DNA of 25,214 bases from Aliivibrio_A kagoshimensis (GTDB taxonomy: Bacteria > Pseudomonadota > Gammaproteobacteria > Enterobacterales > Vibrionaceae): NCBI RefSeq assembly GCF_050337105.1, contig NZ_JAKJSQ010000058.1:1-25214 (forward strand), in the 5' to 3' direction. Below, piece by piece: positions 15,556-24,277 of the stretch. How positions within the stretch are numbered: the stretch's first letter is position 1; the number at the start of each line of letters is the position of its first letter. The position numbers and the translations under genes were made by a program. Under the pieces are notes generated by a model. The model did not search any database. It saw nothing but the letters and a program-made list of their open reading frames with translations, and had not been told where the DNA came from.

Positions 15556-16341
15556 TCATTTTATGAACCGAGCCGTTAAATAACGATTACATAATCCTTT
15601 TGTTAATATTGCGTATATTCTAGAAAACAGTGCTGAGGGTTTACTCAAATAGTGCTTAATTACGTTTATACCCACCCCTTGAGATCGGTTTTCTTCCGTT
15701 GTTTTAGCTGCAAAGATACCACTAAAATCCCACTTTTGGATTTGTTCATACTGTTCTGACGCAACAAAACCAGATGGGGAAAACAGCTGATAAAAAGTCT
15801 TTACGGTAAAGTCATGTAAGTGATGAGGATTTCCATCTACCGTTGGAGTGGTAGGAACCGAGGCAATCATTGCCCCATTCTCGGCGAGTTGTGTTAACAA
15901 GTGAGTGACCATCTGTTGAGGGTTAGCAACATGCTCTATCGTTTCAAGACTGATGATGGTATCAAACTGTTGCTGTTCATCATCGGATTCTCGGATCTTA
16001 ATAAACGAGCTTCCATCACCACACATATAGTGCAGATTGTCAGCTTGATATTGCTGTTGCGCATACTCTACAGCCTCAGGGTCAATATCAACACCCAGGA
16101 ACTGTTTATCAGGGTGTTGAGCTGCCATTAACGCAGTGCCGTAACCACAACCACATGCAATATCTAAAACTGAAGTGCCATGTAAATGTTTTGATGCAAA
16201 TTCATATCGCTCAAGGTGGATATCTAATACGTTACGATGACTGGCTAACTCTTTATCTAACTGACGTGGATAAATACGTTCTAATGAAAACGAAGGTGTC
16301 GATGACAAATTACCTTCTATACTCTCTTTATTTAAATCCAT
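15556..16341 (-). CDS. Class I SAM-dependent methyltransferase
   Basis: Methyltransferase of 261 residues with the Rossmann-type SAM fold: motif I VLDIACGCGYG (58-68), acidic end of beta-2 in GVDIDPEA (83-90), and a post-motif region FDTIISLETIEHV resembling UbiG-type O/C-methyltransferases. AGGTGAG lies 11 bases before the ATG, slightly far. It sits on the same strand as the DarA/DarB operon, 131 bases upstream of it and just past the mnmH terminator, so it may be transcribed from a promoter next to that terminator and continue into the operon. Methylation of the resorcinol hydroxyl or another group of the product is a reasonable guess; a separate role cannot be excluded. Confidence 0.85.
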   Translation of the reverse strand: MDLNKESIEGNLSSTPSFSLERIYPRQLDKELASHRNVLDIHLERYEFASKHLHGTSVLDIACGCGYGTALMAAQHPDKQFLGVDIDPEAVEYAQQQYQADNLHYMCGDGSSFIKIRESDDEQQQFDTIISLETIEHVANPQQMVTHLLTQLAENGAMIASVPTTPTVDGNPHHLHDFTVKTFYQLFSPSGFVASEQYEQIQKWDFSGIFAAKTTEENRSQGVGINVIKHYLSKPSALFSRIYAILTKGLCNRYLTARFIK

Positions 16342-16383
16342 CTATTATTCAACTCACCTTTAAAAATATTTATATCAAAGAAA

Positions 16384-16413
16384 AAACCGCTTTGCTCGAA
16401 AACAAAACGGTTT
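16384..16413 (-). terminator. Rho-independent terminator of selD-mnmH
   Basis: On the minus strand AAACCGTTTTG and CAAAGCGGTTT form an 11-bp stem with one mismatch and an 8-base loop, followed by a T-rich tract (TTTTTTCTTTG counting the stem's last bases). It lies just past the mnmH stop and separates the core selenation genes from the accessory block. Confidence 0.82.
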
Positions 16414-16432
16414 AGGTTTACCACATTTAACT

Positions 16433-17521
16433 TTATTTATCAGCTAGCCACGCTTTAACTTGTGCGTAGTCACCACGATATTGGACTCTATCTGCCTTTT
16501 TACTCAACTGATAGTGATACATAGGGTCGTAATAGAGTTCAAGGAGTTGAGTTAACCAACCGAAGTGCGGGTTTATATCTCCACTGCTGCGGTGAGTGGC
16601 TAACGCTTGTTTCTGTTCCGATAAGATCTGCGCATATCGCTCAAGACCCAAACGTTTCCGAATACTGAATAGCCCTCTTTCGAGATACGCTTCCAGTTTC
16701 GTCCAACCGTCATCCTCACCATAAGTGGTAATAAAGTCATGCTTCATTCTCACCACGTAATCACTACGCAGTCGCTCTAAGCGCACATCAAAAGGGTCTT
16801 CAATAATGGCAATAGGGGCGGTTTGCATTGCCGCATAGAGTGACAGTGGCACATTGGCTGAGCCGACATTTTTACCTTCATCTTCTAAGATAAATGAGCG
16901 ACAACCGAGGGCCTGTTTTTTCACAATATCAACAGCCAATATATTATCGAAGTTGATCTGTGTGTGTTGCTCTGTGACGTACCGTCCAAAAGAGGAGCCT
17001 CGATGATTGGCCGCCCCTTCAAGATCGAGTCCATTTTTTAGTTCATTCACCAATAGTGTTTTACCGCTGCCAGTATAACCTGCCACTATGGTGAGAGGGT
17101 AAGCACTGATCGCTTCGATCGTATCCAGCAGAAAACGGCGCATCGCTTTATACCCACCCTCTACAAATGGATAATCAACACCAGATTCTTTCAACCACTG
17201 CTGCGTAATTCGAGAGCGTTGGCCACCACGAAAACAGTATAAATACCCATCAGGGTTGTCAGCGCAGAAAGCCTTCCACTGAGCGATTCGTTGCGTTTTG
17301 ATATCGTTTGAGACCAACTTTAGACCCAGCTTTATCGCTGCTTCTTGCCCGTGCTGCTTATAACAGATGCCCACTGCTGTGCGCTCTTCATCTGTCATCA
17401 GTGGCAGGTTATTGGATGTTGGGAATGCGCCTTGAGTAAACTCTATCGGCGCTCGCATATCCATCATCGGAGTATCATTTAAAAACAGCTGACGGTAATC
17501 TTTCGTATTACATCGAGTCAT
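16433..17521 (-). CDS. mnmH: tRNA 2-selenouridine synthase
   Basis: Converts wobble 5-substituted 2-thiouridine in tRNA for Lys, Glu and Gln to 2-selenouridine using selenophosphate (geranylated intermediate), also called SelU/YbbB. The 362 residues comprise an N-terminal rhodanese domain with catalytic Cys96 in GYLYCFRGGQRS, and a C-terminal P-loop domain with GYTGSGKT (148-155). Length and order match E. coli (364, Cys97). Its start overlaps the selD stop by one base (TAATG), so the selenium donor enzyme and its user are co-translated. No selA, selB or selC is visible in the window. Confidence 0.95.
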   Translation of the reverse strand: MTRCNTKDYRQLFLNDTPMMDMRAPIEFTQGAFPTSNNLPLMTDEERTAVGICYKQHGQEAAIKLGLKLVSNDIKTQRIAQWKAFCADNPDGYLYCFRGGQRSRITQQWLKESGVDYPFVEGGYKAMRRFLLDTIEAISAYPLTIVAGYTGSGKTLLVNELKNGLDLEGAANHRGSSFGRYVTEQHTQINFDNILAVDIVKKQALGCRSFILEDEGKNVGSANVPLSLYAAMQTAPIAIIEDPFDVRLERLRSDYVVRMKHDFITTYGEDDGWTKLEAYLERGLFSIRKRLGLERYAQILSEQKQALATHRSSGDINPHFGWLTQLLELYYDPMYHYQLSKKADRVQYRGDYAQVKAWLADK

Positions 17522-18564
17522 TAAATAATCTCGATGAGCACAGGGCTGGTTGAATCTTTAGCGGTAGTTAACTGACCAATCGCTTGTAGCTCAATTCCGT
17601 GCTTGTTAGCGATCGCTGTAACGTCATCGGTAGAGTCATCTTCAATAGCCAGTAATAGGCCACCCGAGGTCTGTGGGTCGCACAGCAGCGATTTTTGTAA
17701 CTCTGTAATTGGCCCAATTTTACTTTGGTAACTCTCATAGTTACGGCCAGTGCCTCCAGGTACACATCCTAATTCAATGTAGTCAAAAACGGACGGCAGT
17801 TGTGGCACTTTATCAAACCATACTTCAGCGACTAAACCACTGCCCTCACACACTTCAGTTAAGTGGCCTAACAGACCAAAACCGGTAACATCTGTCATCG
17901 CTTTCACGCCACTGACGTTAGCGAAGTCTTCACCCGGTTTATTGAGCTTACACATCCAATCGCGCGCCACACCTTGATGTTCAGGTCGCAATTTAGACTG
18001 TTTTTCGGCCGTGGTGAGCACACCAATACCAAGAGGTTTCGTTAAGTAGAGCTTGCAGCCTTCGGTCGCTTGGTTATTTCGCTTTACACGCTCAGTATCC
18101 ACGGTACCGGTGACGGCTAAACCAAAAATGGGTTCAGGGGCATCAATGGAGTGACCACCCGCTAATGAGATACCCGCCTCACGACACACTGCCCGGCCGC
18201 CCTCTATGACTTGCTGAGCAACCTCAGGATCAAGCACATTGACAGGCCAACCTAAAATAGCGATCGCCATAATGGGTTTGCCACCCATAGCGTAAACATC
18301 ACTGATGGCATTGGTTGCCGCAATTCGACCAAAATCATACGGGTCATCCACAATGGGCATAAAGAAATCGGTGGTACTCACAATCGATGTGCCATTTTGC
18401 AGGTCATAAACCGCAGCATCGTCTTTACTTTCGTTACCAACTAATAAGTTTGGATCGTGAAAAGGGGCAATGGATGAGTGAAGAATTTTATCTAAAACTT
18501 GTGGGGATATTTTACAACCACATCCAGCACCATGGCTGTACTGGGTTAAACGAACACTTGCCAT
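17521..18564 (-). CDS. selD: Selenophosphate synthase
   Basis: Makes selenophosphate from selenide and ATP, the selenium donor for MnmH and, where present, selenocysteine synthesis. The start MASVRLTQYSHGAGCGCKIS was chosen by similarity to E. coli SelD and by GGAG 7 bases upstream; a TTG four codons earlier lies in front of that ribosome site. The catalytic pair is Cys15 and Lys18 in GAGCGCK (Cys17 and Lys20 in E. coli); no selenocysteine codon is used. ATP-binding aspartate motifs include STTDFFMPIVDDPYDFG and TDVTGFGLLGH. The length of 347 residues is normal. It heads the selD-mnmH pair. Confidence 0.96.
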   Translation of the reverse strand: MASVRLTQYSHGAGCGCKISPQVLDKILHSSIAPFHDPNLLVGNESKDDAAVYDLQNGTSIVSTTDFFMPIVDDPYDFGRIAATNAISDVYAMGGKPIMAIAILGWPVNVLDPEVAQQVIEGGRAVCREAGISLAGGHSIDAPEPIFGLAVTGTVDTERVKRNNQATEGCKLYLTKPLGIGVLTTAEKQSKLRPEHQGVARDWMCKLNKPGEDFANVSGVKAMTDVTGFGLLGHLTEVCEGSGLVAEVWFDKVPQLPSVFDYIELGCVPGGTGRNYESYQSKIGPITELQKSLLCDPQTSGGLLLAIEDDSTDDVTAIANKHGIELQAIGQLTTAKDSTSPVLIEII

Positions 18565-18679
18565 TTCACACTCCAAACAGGGGGGTTATCTGATTCATAC
18601 TATCAGAGTCTACTCCTGTGCTCAGAGTGTGTCATTAAATCAATCAATTAACTGTCTTAGGCTTGTTAAAGCGCAATTT

Positions 18680-20698
18680 TTATAATTTTGCCGCTAACTC
18701 CACACCTTGACGGATCGCTCTTTTTGCATCAAGTTCCCCTGCCAGATCTGCGCCACCAATGATATGAAAATCAATATCTTGCTGTTTTAACGCGTCGGGC
18801 AATGACGTGACTGAAGTCTGTCCTGCACACAGTACAATATGATCAACATCCAATACTCTTGATTGCCCCTCCATCGTGATATGCAACCCTTGGTCATCCA
18901 CTTTGTCATATTTCACGCCATCCAGAAGCTCAACCCCACGCTTTTCCAATGTTCGCTTATGGATCCAGCCTGTCGTTTTACCTGGACCTTTACCCACTCG
19001 TCCATGTTTACGCTGCATAACCCACACTTGCCTTTTACTCACATGCTCCTCATGCGGGAACAGTCCACCAGCGTGTGACATGCTCTTATCTATGCCCCAA
19101 TCTTGTAACCAATGATCCAAACCTCTCTCTTCAGGTTCAGTCAACATGGTCGCCACATCAATACCAATACCACCCGCGCCAATAACCGCCACCTTTTGAC
19201 CTAATTGGACACCATCGCGAATTAAGGTTTGATAATCGATCACTTTTGGATGGTCGCCCCCTTTGATGTTTGGCACTCGTGGCTGGACACCTGTTGAAAT
19301 AATGATTTCATCGTACGCTTTTAAGCTCTCAACCGTTGCTGGCGTATTCAGCAGTAATTTGACCCCTGTCTTCTCTATACGATGCGAATAATAGCGAAGG
19401 GTCTCTTTAAACTCCTCTTTACCAGGGATCTGCATGGCCAGGTTAAATTGGCCACCAATATGGCCTTGCTGTTCAAACAGATCTACCTCATAACCCCTTT
19501 CAGCAGCCGACGTTGCTGCCGCAAGTCCCGCCGGGCCAGAACCCACTACTGCCACTTTCCCCTTCTGAGTGTCAGTACTAAGTGGCGTCAATACCAGCTC
19601 GGTTTCGTAACAGGCTTGCGGGTTAACGATACAACTGGCACGCTTGCCTTTAAACACATGGTCCAAACAGGCCTGATTACAACCAATGCAGGTATTGATC
19701 TCTTGTGAGCGATTCTGCTCAGCTTTATTCACAAATTCAGGATCCGCCAAAAACGGTCGCGCCATTGAGACCATATCTGCTTGGCCTGACGACAGTATCT
19801 GTTCCGCCACTTCAGGCGTATTAATTCGATTACAGGTGACTATCGGCACCGATACCGACGCTTTAACTCGTTCTGTAACCCAGCTAAACGCGGCTCTTGG
19901 TACTTGTGTCGCAATGGTCGGAATACGTGCTTCATGCCAACCAATACCACTGTTAATAAGGGTAACGCCTGCCTGTTCAAGCGCTTTTGCTAACTGTACG
20001 ACTTCTTCTAACGTGCTGCCTTGCTCCACAAGATCCAACATAGAGAGGCGGAAAATAATAATAAACTCCTCCCCGACTTGTTCACGGACGGACTTTACGA
20101 TCTCAAGGGGTAAACGAATTCTATTTTCATAGGTTTTTCCCCACTGATCGTAACGCTTATTGGTACGTTCACAGATAAACTGATTGAGTAGGTAGCCTTC
20201 AGAGCCCATCAGTTCAACGCCATCATAACCCGCCTCTTTTGCCAATTTAGCGCTATTTGCAAACGCTTTAATGGTATTAAGAATTTGACGGTGACTCATC
20301 TCGCTCGGAGTAAATTTTGAGATAGGAGAACGAATTGCCGAAGCACTTTGCGCACAAGGATGCATACCATAACGACCAGCATGCAGTAACTGAAGAGCTA
20401 TTTTCCCCCCTTCAGCATGAACGGCTGCGGTAACTTTTTTATGCTTGTTCGCTTCACGTTTAGAACTAAATTGAGAGCTAAATGGGTGTAAACGACCGCG
20501 AAAATTAGGCGAGTAGCCCCCCGTGACAATAAGGCCAACGCCCCCTTTGGCACGTGCTGCATAGAAAGCTGCCATTTTTTTGTAGTCATCTTTGGCTTCT
20601 TCTAACCCGGTATGCATTGATCCCATTAATACGCGATTGCGCAGTGTGGTAAAGCCAAGATCTAATGGTGCAAGTAGGTGTGAAAACTGAGTCGCCAT
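18680..20698 (-). CDS. fadH: 2,4-dienoyl-CoA reductase (NADPH)
   Basis: Auxiliary beta-oxidation enzyme that reduces 2,4-dienoyl-CoA from unsaturated fatty acids. The 672 residues match E. coli FadH: an N-terminal Old Yellow Enzyme-type barrel binding FMN, active-site Tyr169 (SEGYLLNQF) and His255 (GIGWHEAR), a 4Fe-4S site Cys337, Cys340, Cys344 and Cys356, and C-terminal FAD/NADPH domains with VVGSGPAGLAAA and VIGAGGIGIDVA. Monocistronic on the minus strand, divergent from sppA. A FadR-type operator lies immediately upstream, overlapping the likely transcription start, so induction by long-chain acyl-CoA is expected. Confidence 0.96.
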   Translation of the reverse strand: MATQFSHLLAPLDLGFTTLRNRVLMGSMHTGLEEAKDDYKKMAAFYAARAKGGVGLIVTGGYSPNFRGRLHPFSSQFSSKREANKHKKVTAAVHAEGGKIALQLLHAGRYGMHPCAQSASAIRSPISKFTPSEMSHRQILNTIKAFANSAKLAKEAGYDGVELMGSEGYLLNQFICERTNKRYDQWGKTYENRIRLPLEIVKSVREQVGEEFIIIFRLSMLDLVEQGSTLEEVVQLAKALEQAGVTLINSGIGWHEARIPTIATQVPRAAFSWVTERVKASVSVPIVTCNRINTPEVAEQILSSGQADMVSMARPFLADPEFVNKAEQNRSQEINTCIGCNQACLDHVFKGKRASCIVNPQACYETELVLTPLSTDTQKGKVAVVGSGPAGLAAATSAAERGYEVDLFEQQGHIGGQFNLAMQIPGKEEFKETLRYYSHRIEKTGVKLLLNTPATVESLKAYDEIIISTGVQPRVPNIKGGDHPKVIDYQTLIRDGVQLGQKVAVIGAGGIGIDVATMLTEPEERGLDHWLQDWGIDKSMSHAGGLFPHEEHVSKRQVWVMQRKHGRVGKGPGKTTGWIHKRTLEKRGVELLDGVKYDKVDDQGLHITMEGQSRVLDVDHIVLCAGQTSVTSLPDALKQQDIDFHIIGGADLAGELDAKRAIRQGVELAAKL

Positions 20699-20718
20699 AA
20701 TATTTACTCTTCTATTTG

Positions 20719-20735
20719 TACGTGGTCTGACCAGA
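20719..20735 (-). promoter_or_regulatory. FadR operator upstream of fadH
   Basis: The minus strand reads TCTGGTCAGACCACGTA, with the perfect palindrome TGGTC-A-GACCA at its core, as in E. coli FadR sites (ATCTGGTACGACCAGAT at fadBA). A -10-like GATACT (20735-20740) abuts it upstream, so bound FadR would cover the transcription start and repress fadH until acyl-CoA releases it. Placement in front of a beta-oxidation gene strongly supports the call. Confidence 0.82.
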
Positions 20736-20767
20736 GTATCGTTACTATCATAAGTTTACAAATTTAT

Positions 20768-20797
20768 TTTACATTTATTTAACACTCATCATATACC
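20768..20797 (+). promoter_or_regulatory. Candidate sigma-70 promoter of sppA
   Basis: TTTACA (20768-20773) and TATACC (20792-20797) are separated by 18 bases. Transcription would start near 20804, about 54 bases before the sppA ATG. The match is moderate in an AT-rich divergent region. Confidence 0.4.
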
Positions 20798-20857
20798 GTG
20801 TTTTTATCGTTAAGTTCTAGTAGGATATCCTTATTATGTATGGTTAAAGGTACTCTC

Positions 20858-22702
20858 ATGAAAGGGCTTTTTGTCTTTATAGGTCGTTGTTTAAAAGGAA
20901 TATGGACGTTACTGTCGTTCACTCGTCAACTGATCCTCAACCTTCTATTTATCAGTATCATTGGACTGTTGTTCTTCTTGTTTCAACCGGAAGAGTCAGA
21001 GCCAATTGTTAAAGAAAAGTCTGCATTAGTCCTCAACCTCTCTGGACCGATTGTCGAACAGCGCAGTTATGTCGAACCCTTTGAAAAAATCAGTGGTGAT
21101 ATCCTAGGTAGCAACCAACCTAAAGAGACCATTCTTTTTGACGTTGTTGATACTATAAGGTTTGCTTCTACCGACAACGCCATCACCGGTTTAGTGCTTA
21201 ATTTAAAGGACATGTCTGAAACCAATCTGACTAAATTGCGCTACATTGCCAAGGCGATCAATGAGTTTAAAGCTGCAGGCAAACCCGTTTACGCAGTAGG
21301 TGATTACTACAGTCAAAGCCAATACTATTTAGCCAGTTACGCTGATACCATTTTAATGTCTCCAAATGGCGCAATCATGCTTCAAGGCTACAGCTCATAT
21401 CCTCTCTACTATAAGCAACTGCTCGATAATCTGGATGTTACCACTCATATCTTTAGAGTCGGCACTTATAAATCAGCAGTTGAGCCTTTCTTGCGCAATG
21501 ACATGTCTGATGCAGCAAAAGAGTCGGCTTCAGCTTGGTTAACTCAACTCTGGGGTGCCTACATTGGGGATGTTGCTCATAACCGAGCGATTGACAGCTC
21601 AACACTCTCCCCAACCATGGAGCATTTTTTAACCGAGTTGAGAAAAACCAAAGGCGATCTCGCACAGTTGAGTTTACATCTGGGTTTGGTCGATCAATTA
21701 ATGACTCGCCAACAGATGCAGAACACGCTTCGTGACGTCTTTGGGGAAGATCGAGATGGTCATGTTAACCAGGTCTCTTATCAACACTATTTAAATGCCG
21801 TAATGACAGACATCAACCCCAATGCGAATGACATTGCGGTTGTGGTCGCCAGTGGTACCATATTGGACGGCAAACAGAAATCAGGATCCGTTGGGGGTGA
21901 CTCGACCGCTGCACTACTTCGTCAGGCTCGCGAAGACGACAAAGTAAAAGCGGTGGTACTTCGTGTGGACAGCCCGGGTGGCAGTGCGTTTGCTTCTGAA
22001 GTAATTCGAGCTGAAATCGATGAATTAAAAGCAGCGGGAAAACCCGTTGTGGTCTCGATGTCGAGCTTGGCTGCTTCTGGCGGATACTGGATATCACTCA
22101 GTGCAGATAAGATCATTGCTCAACCCACAACACTTACAGGCTCCATCGGTATCTTTGGTATTATCACTACCTTCGAGAAGGGCTTGAATAAATTAGGCAT
22201 TAACAGCGATGGTATTGGTACCACGCCATTTGCAGGTGTTGGCATCACTAGAGGGATCTCTGAAGGGGCTTCTGAAGCGATTCAACTCGGCATCGAGCAT
22301 GGTTATCACAACTTCATTTCATTAGTCAGTAATCACCGAGATATGACGCTAGAGCAGGCTGATGCCATCTCTCAAGGCAGAGTATGGACAGGGCAAGACG
22401 CGTTGAACAATGGCCTAGTCGATCAATTGGGTGACTTTGATGATGCAATAGCCGCTGCAGCCGAACTTGCTCAAATGGAGAGTTACAATATCTATTGGGT
22501 TGAAACTCCGCTTTCTAGCACTGAAAAACTGATTCAGCAGTTATCAGATGAGTTAAACATCTCATTTAAAGAGCAAATAATCTCTCAACTCCCTTCATCA
22601 TTCACCCCTCTTGCTACCGGTGTTATGGCAGATATCGATACATTGACTCGCTTTAATGACCCGAAAGGTCAGTACTCTTTCTGTCTTAACTGCTCAAATT
22701 AG
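20858..22702 (+). CDS. sppA: Signal peptide peptidase SppA, 67K type
   Basis: Inner-membrane Ser-Lys protease that degrades cleaved signal peptides. The start MKGLFVFIGRCLKGIWTLL has AAAGG 7 bases upstream and matches the E. coli N-terminus; upstream in-frame codons lack a ribosome site. The 614 residues (E. coli 618) begin with a membrane anchor (about 24-43), then two tandem ClpP-like domains. The catalytic Lys205 lies in VGTYKSAVEPF and Ser407 in SSLAASGGYW; DSPGGSAFASE in the second half is also conserved. It is followed by a terminator-like hairpin and ansA on the same strand, the order seen in E. coli. Confidence 0.96.
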   Translation: MKGLFVFIGRCLKGIWTLLSFTRQLILNLLFISIIGLLFFLFQPEESEPIVKEKSALVLNLSGPIVEQRSYVEPFEKISGDILGSNQPKETILFDVVDTIRFASTDNAITGLVLNLKDMSETNLTKLRYIAKAINEFKAAGKPVYAVGDYYSQSQYYLASYADTILMSPNGAIMLQGYSSYPLYYKQLLDNLDVTTHIFRVGTYKSAVEPFLRNDMSDAAKESASAWLTQLWGAYIGDVAHNRAIDSSTLSPTMEHFLTELRKTKGDLAQLSLHLGLVDQLMTRQQMQNTLRDVFGEDRDGHVNQVSYQHYLNAVMTDINPNANDIAVVVASGTILDGKQKSGSVGGDSTAALLRQAREDDKVKAVVLRVDSPGGSAFASEVIRAEIDELKAAGKPVVVSMSSLAASGGYWISLSADKIIAQPTTLTGSIGIFGIITTFEKGLNKLGINSDGIGTTPFAGVGITRGISEGASEAIQLGIEHGYHNFISLVSNHRDMTLEQADAISQGRVWTGQDALNNGLVDQLGDFDDAIAAAAELAQMESYNIYWVETPLSSTEKLIQQLSDELNISFKEQIISQLPSSFTPLATGVMADIDTLTRFNDPKGQYSFCLNCSN

Positions 22703-22716
22703 TAATTAATTTTGCC

Positions 22717-22736
22717 AGCCCGATTTATTTCGGGCT
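22717..22736 (+). terminator. Hairpin after sppA
   Basis: AGCCCGA and TCGGGCT form a perfect 7-bp stem with a 6-base loop, 15 bases after the sppA stop. The following TATGTTCC is not a good T-tract, and the hairpin overlaps the presumed upstream promoter region of ansA, so it may attenuate more than end transcription. Confidence 0.6.
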
Positions 22737-22745
22737 TATGTTCCG

Positions 22746-22751
22746 TATAAT
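22746..22751 (+). promoter_or_regulatory. -10 element for ansA
   Basis: A perfect TATAAT lies 32 bases before the ansA ATG, just after the sppA hairpin. The -35 is poor (TTTATT at 16 bases, inside the hairpin loop). Transcription would start near 22758. An independent ansA promoter is likely. Confidence 0.45.
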
Positions 22752-22783
22752 CCCTCCATCTCCTCTTATTCGAGCGCTCTGTT

Positions 22784-23794
22784 ATGGAAAGAAAACACAT
22801 CTATATCGCCTATACTGGTGGAACCATTGGCATGCTGAAATCAGATAACGGCTATGTGCCTGTCTCGGGTTTTATGGAGAAACAGCTGCAGCAGATGCCA
22901 GAGTTCCATCGTCCCGAAATGCCTCTTTTCACCCTCCACGAATATGAACCGTTAATTGACTCTTCAGATATGACGCCGTTAGATTGGCAGCGCATTGCAG
23001 ACGACATCAGCGACAACTACGACCGTTATGATGGCTTTATTATCTTGCATGGCACCGATACGATGGCTTACACAGCCTCAGCCTTGTCATTCATGTTTGA
23101 GAACCTGTCAAAACCCGTGATCGTGACAGGATCGCAAATACCTTTAGCGGAGTTGCGTTCTGACGGGCAGAGTAACTTACTCAATGCTCTGCACATTGCC
23201 GCCAACTATCCGATCAACGAAGTGACTCTGTTTTTTAATAATAAATTATTACGTGGAAACCGAAGTACTAAAACTCATGCTGATGGCTTTGATGCTTTCT
23301 CATCTCCCAACTTGCGTACTCTACTTGAAGCCGGTATCAACATTCAGCATCAAGGCGTTGAGTTAGATGTTAAACCCGATGGTGAGTTTAAGTCTCATCA
23401 GATCACCCCACAGCCAATTGGTGTGATCACCATGTATCCAGGGATCTCTTATGAAGTGATTCGCAATACTCTACAACAGCCGGTTAATGCCATGATTTTG
23501 TTGACCTTTGGGGTGGGTAATGCGCCGCAAGAGCCTAAGTTGTTAGCACAGCTTAAAGAGGCTTCCGATCGTGGTGTGGTAGTCATTAACTTAACGCAGT
23601 GCTTGTCAGGCAAAGTGAACATGGGTGGTTATGCAACCGGGTGCTCTTTAGCGGCAGCAGGGGTGATCAGCGGTTATGATATGACTCCCGAAGCCGCACT
23701 GGCGAAATTGCACTATCTACTCAGTCGACAGCTACCCTATGAGACGATTCGAACCATGATGCAAAAAGATCTTCGTGGTGAATTAACTCTCTGA
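22784..23794 (+). CDS. ansA: L-asparaginase I, cytoplasmic
   Basis: Hydrolyses L-asparagine to aspartate and ammonia in the cytoplasm. The protein has 336 residues (E. coli AnsA 338) and no signal peptide, as expected for type I. The nucleophile Thr14 lies in YTGGTIGM, and the second catalytic block HGTDTMAYTASAL (89-101) contains Thr91 and Asp92; a lysine in the RGNRSTKTHADGFDAF region completes the site. The ribosome site is weak. It sits directly downstream of sppA and ends at a strong bidirectional terminator. Confidence 0.96.
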   Translation: MERKHIYIAYTGGTIGMLKSDNGYVPVSGFMEKQLQQMPEFHRPEMPLFTLHEYEPLIDSSDMTPLDWQRIADDISDNYDRYDGFIILHGTDTMAYTASALSFMFENLSKPVIVTGSQIPLAELRSDGQSNLLNALHIAANYPINEVTLFFNNKLLRGNRSTKTHADGFDAFSSPNLRTLLEAGINIQHQGVELDVKPDGEFKSHQITPQPIGVITMYPGISYEVIRNTLQQPVNAMILLTFGVGNAPQEPKLLAQLKEASDRGVVVINLTQCLSGKVNMGGYATGCSLAAAGVISGYDMTPEAALAKLHYLLSRQLPYETIRTMMQKDLRGELTL

Positions 23795-23810
23795 TTTTTC
23801 AATAGTGACA

Positions 23811-23844
23811 AAAAAATAGCCGAACAAGAGTCCGGCTATTTTTT
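23811..23844. terminator. Bidirectional terminator between ansA and yeaC
   Basis: TAGCCG and CGGCTA form a stem extended by six A on the left and six T on the right, around a 10-base loop. It carries a T-tract in both directions, so it serves convergent ansA and yeaC. Confidence 0.9.
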
Positions 23845-23863
23845 AAATTTTTGAAGCGTTACG

Positions 23864-24148
23864 CTATAACTTCGACTCTTTTACTCGCAAGATATCTTGT
23901 TCATCATTTTTAAATTGCTTTTTTAGCTCACTCTTTGACTTAAAGCTAATCTCACCACCAGCAGCAACTGTCATATGTTGAGCATCATTATTATGCTTAG
24001 ATTGATAGAGCATAACGGCTTGCATACAAGAGGCATGTTGTTCTTTTTCTAACGGAGATCCATCAGGCCACTTGCCCGTTTCTACCGCATAAAGTAGCTT
24101 CTGATACACTTCAGGTGTCATACTGGTCAGAAGTTGTTCAATATTCAC
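23864..24148 (-). CDS. yeaC: YeaC-like DUF1315 protein
   Basis: A small protein of 94 residues whose function is not known. It matches E. coli YeaC at SMTPEVYQKLLYAVETGKWPDG (9-30) and at VMLYQSKHNNDAQHMT (45-60), the two conserved blocks of DUF1315. The start codon is GTG, preceded by GGA at 7 bases. No membrane segment or signal is present; the C-terminus is highly charged. It converges with ansA and diverges from the lipoprotein gene. Confidence 0.9.
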   Translation of the reverse strand: MNIEQLLTSMTPEVYQKLLYAVETGKWPDGSPLEKEQHASCMQAVMLYQSKHNNDAQHMTVAAGGEISFKSKSELKKQFKNDEQDILRVKESKL

Positions 24149-24277
24149 TTAACGATCCAATGTTTTTTTAAAATGATACATGGAACATATCTTTTCGCTA
24201 AGGTTAGTCAAGCAGATGCCGAAAAATAAGTGTATCTGATCACTAAGATGACCTCTTTAATCGATGTAAGGTTGCGA

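Noticed and set aside
18514..18523. Selenocysteine codon in selD
   Set aside because: The catalytic position is an ordinary Cys in GAGCGCK; no in-frame TGA.
18590..18640. Repeat TCAGAG...CTCAGAG and small CTGAT/ATCAG hairpin between selD and fadH as a regulatory element or terminator
   Set aside because: Arms are five to six bases with no T-tract; consistent with chance.
18661..18690. Terminator at the end of fadH from GCAA/TTGC bases
   Set aside because: The stem is imperfect and AT-only beyond four bases; not reliable.
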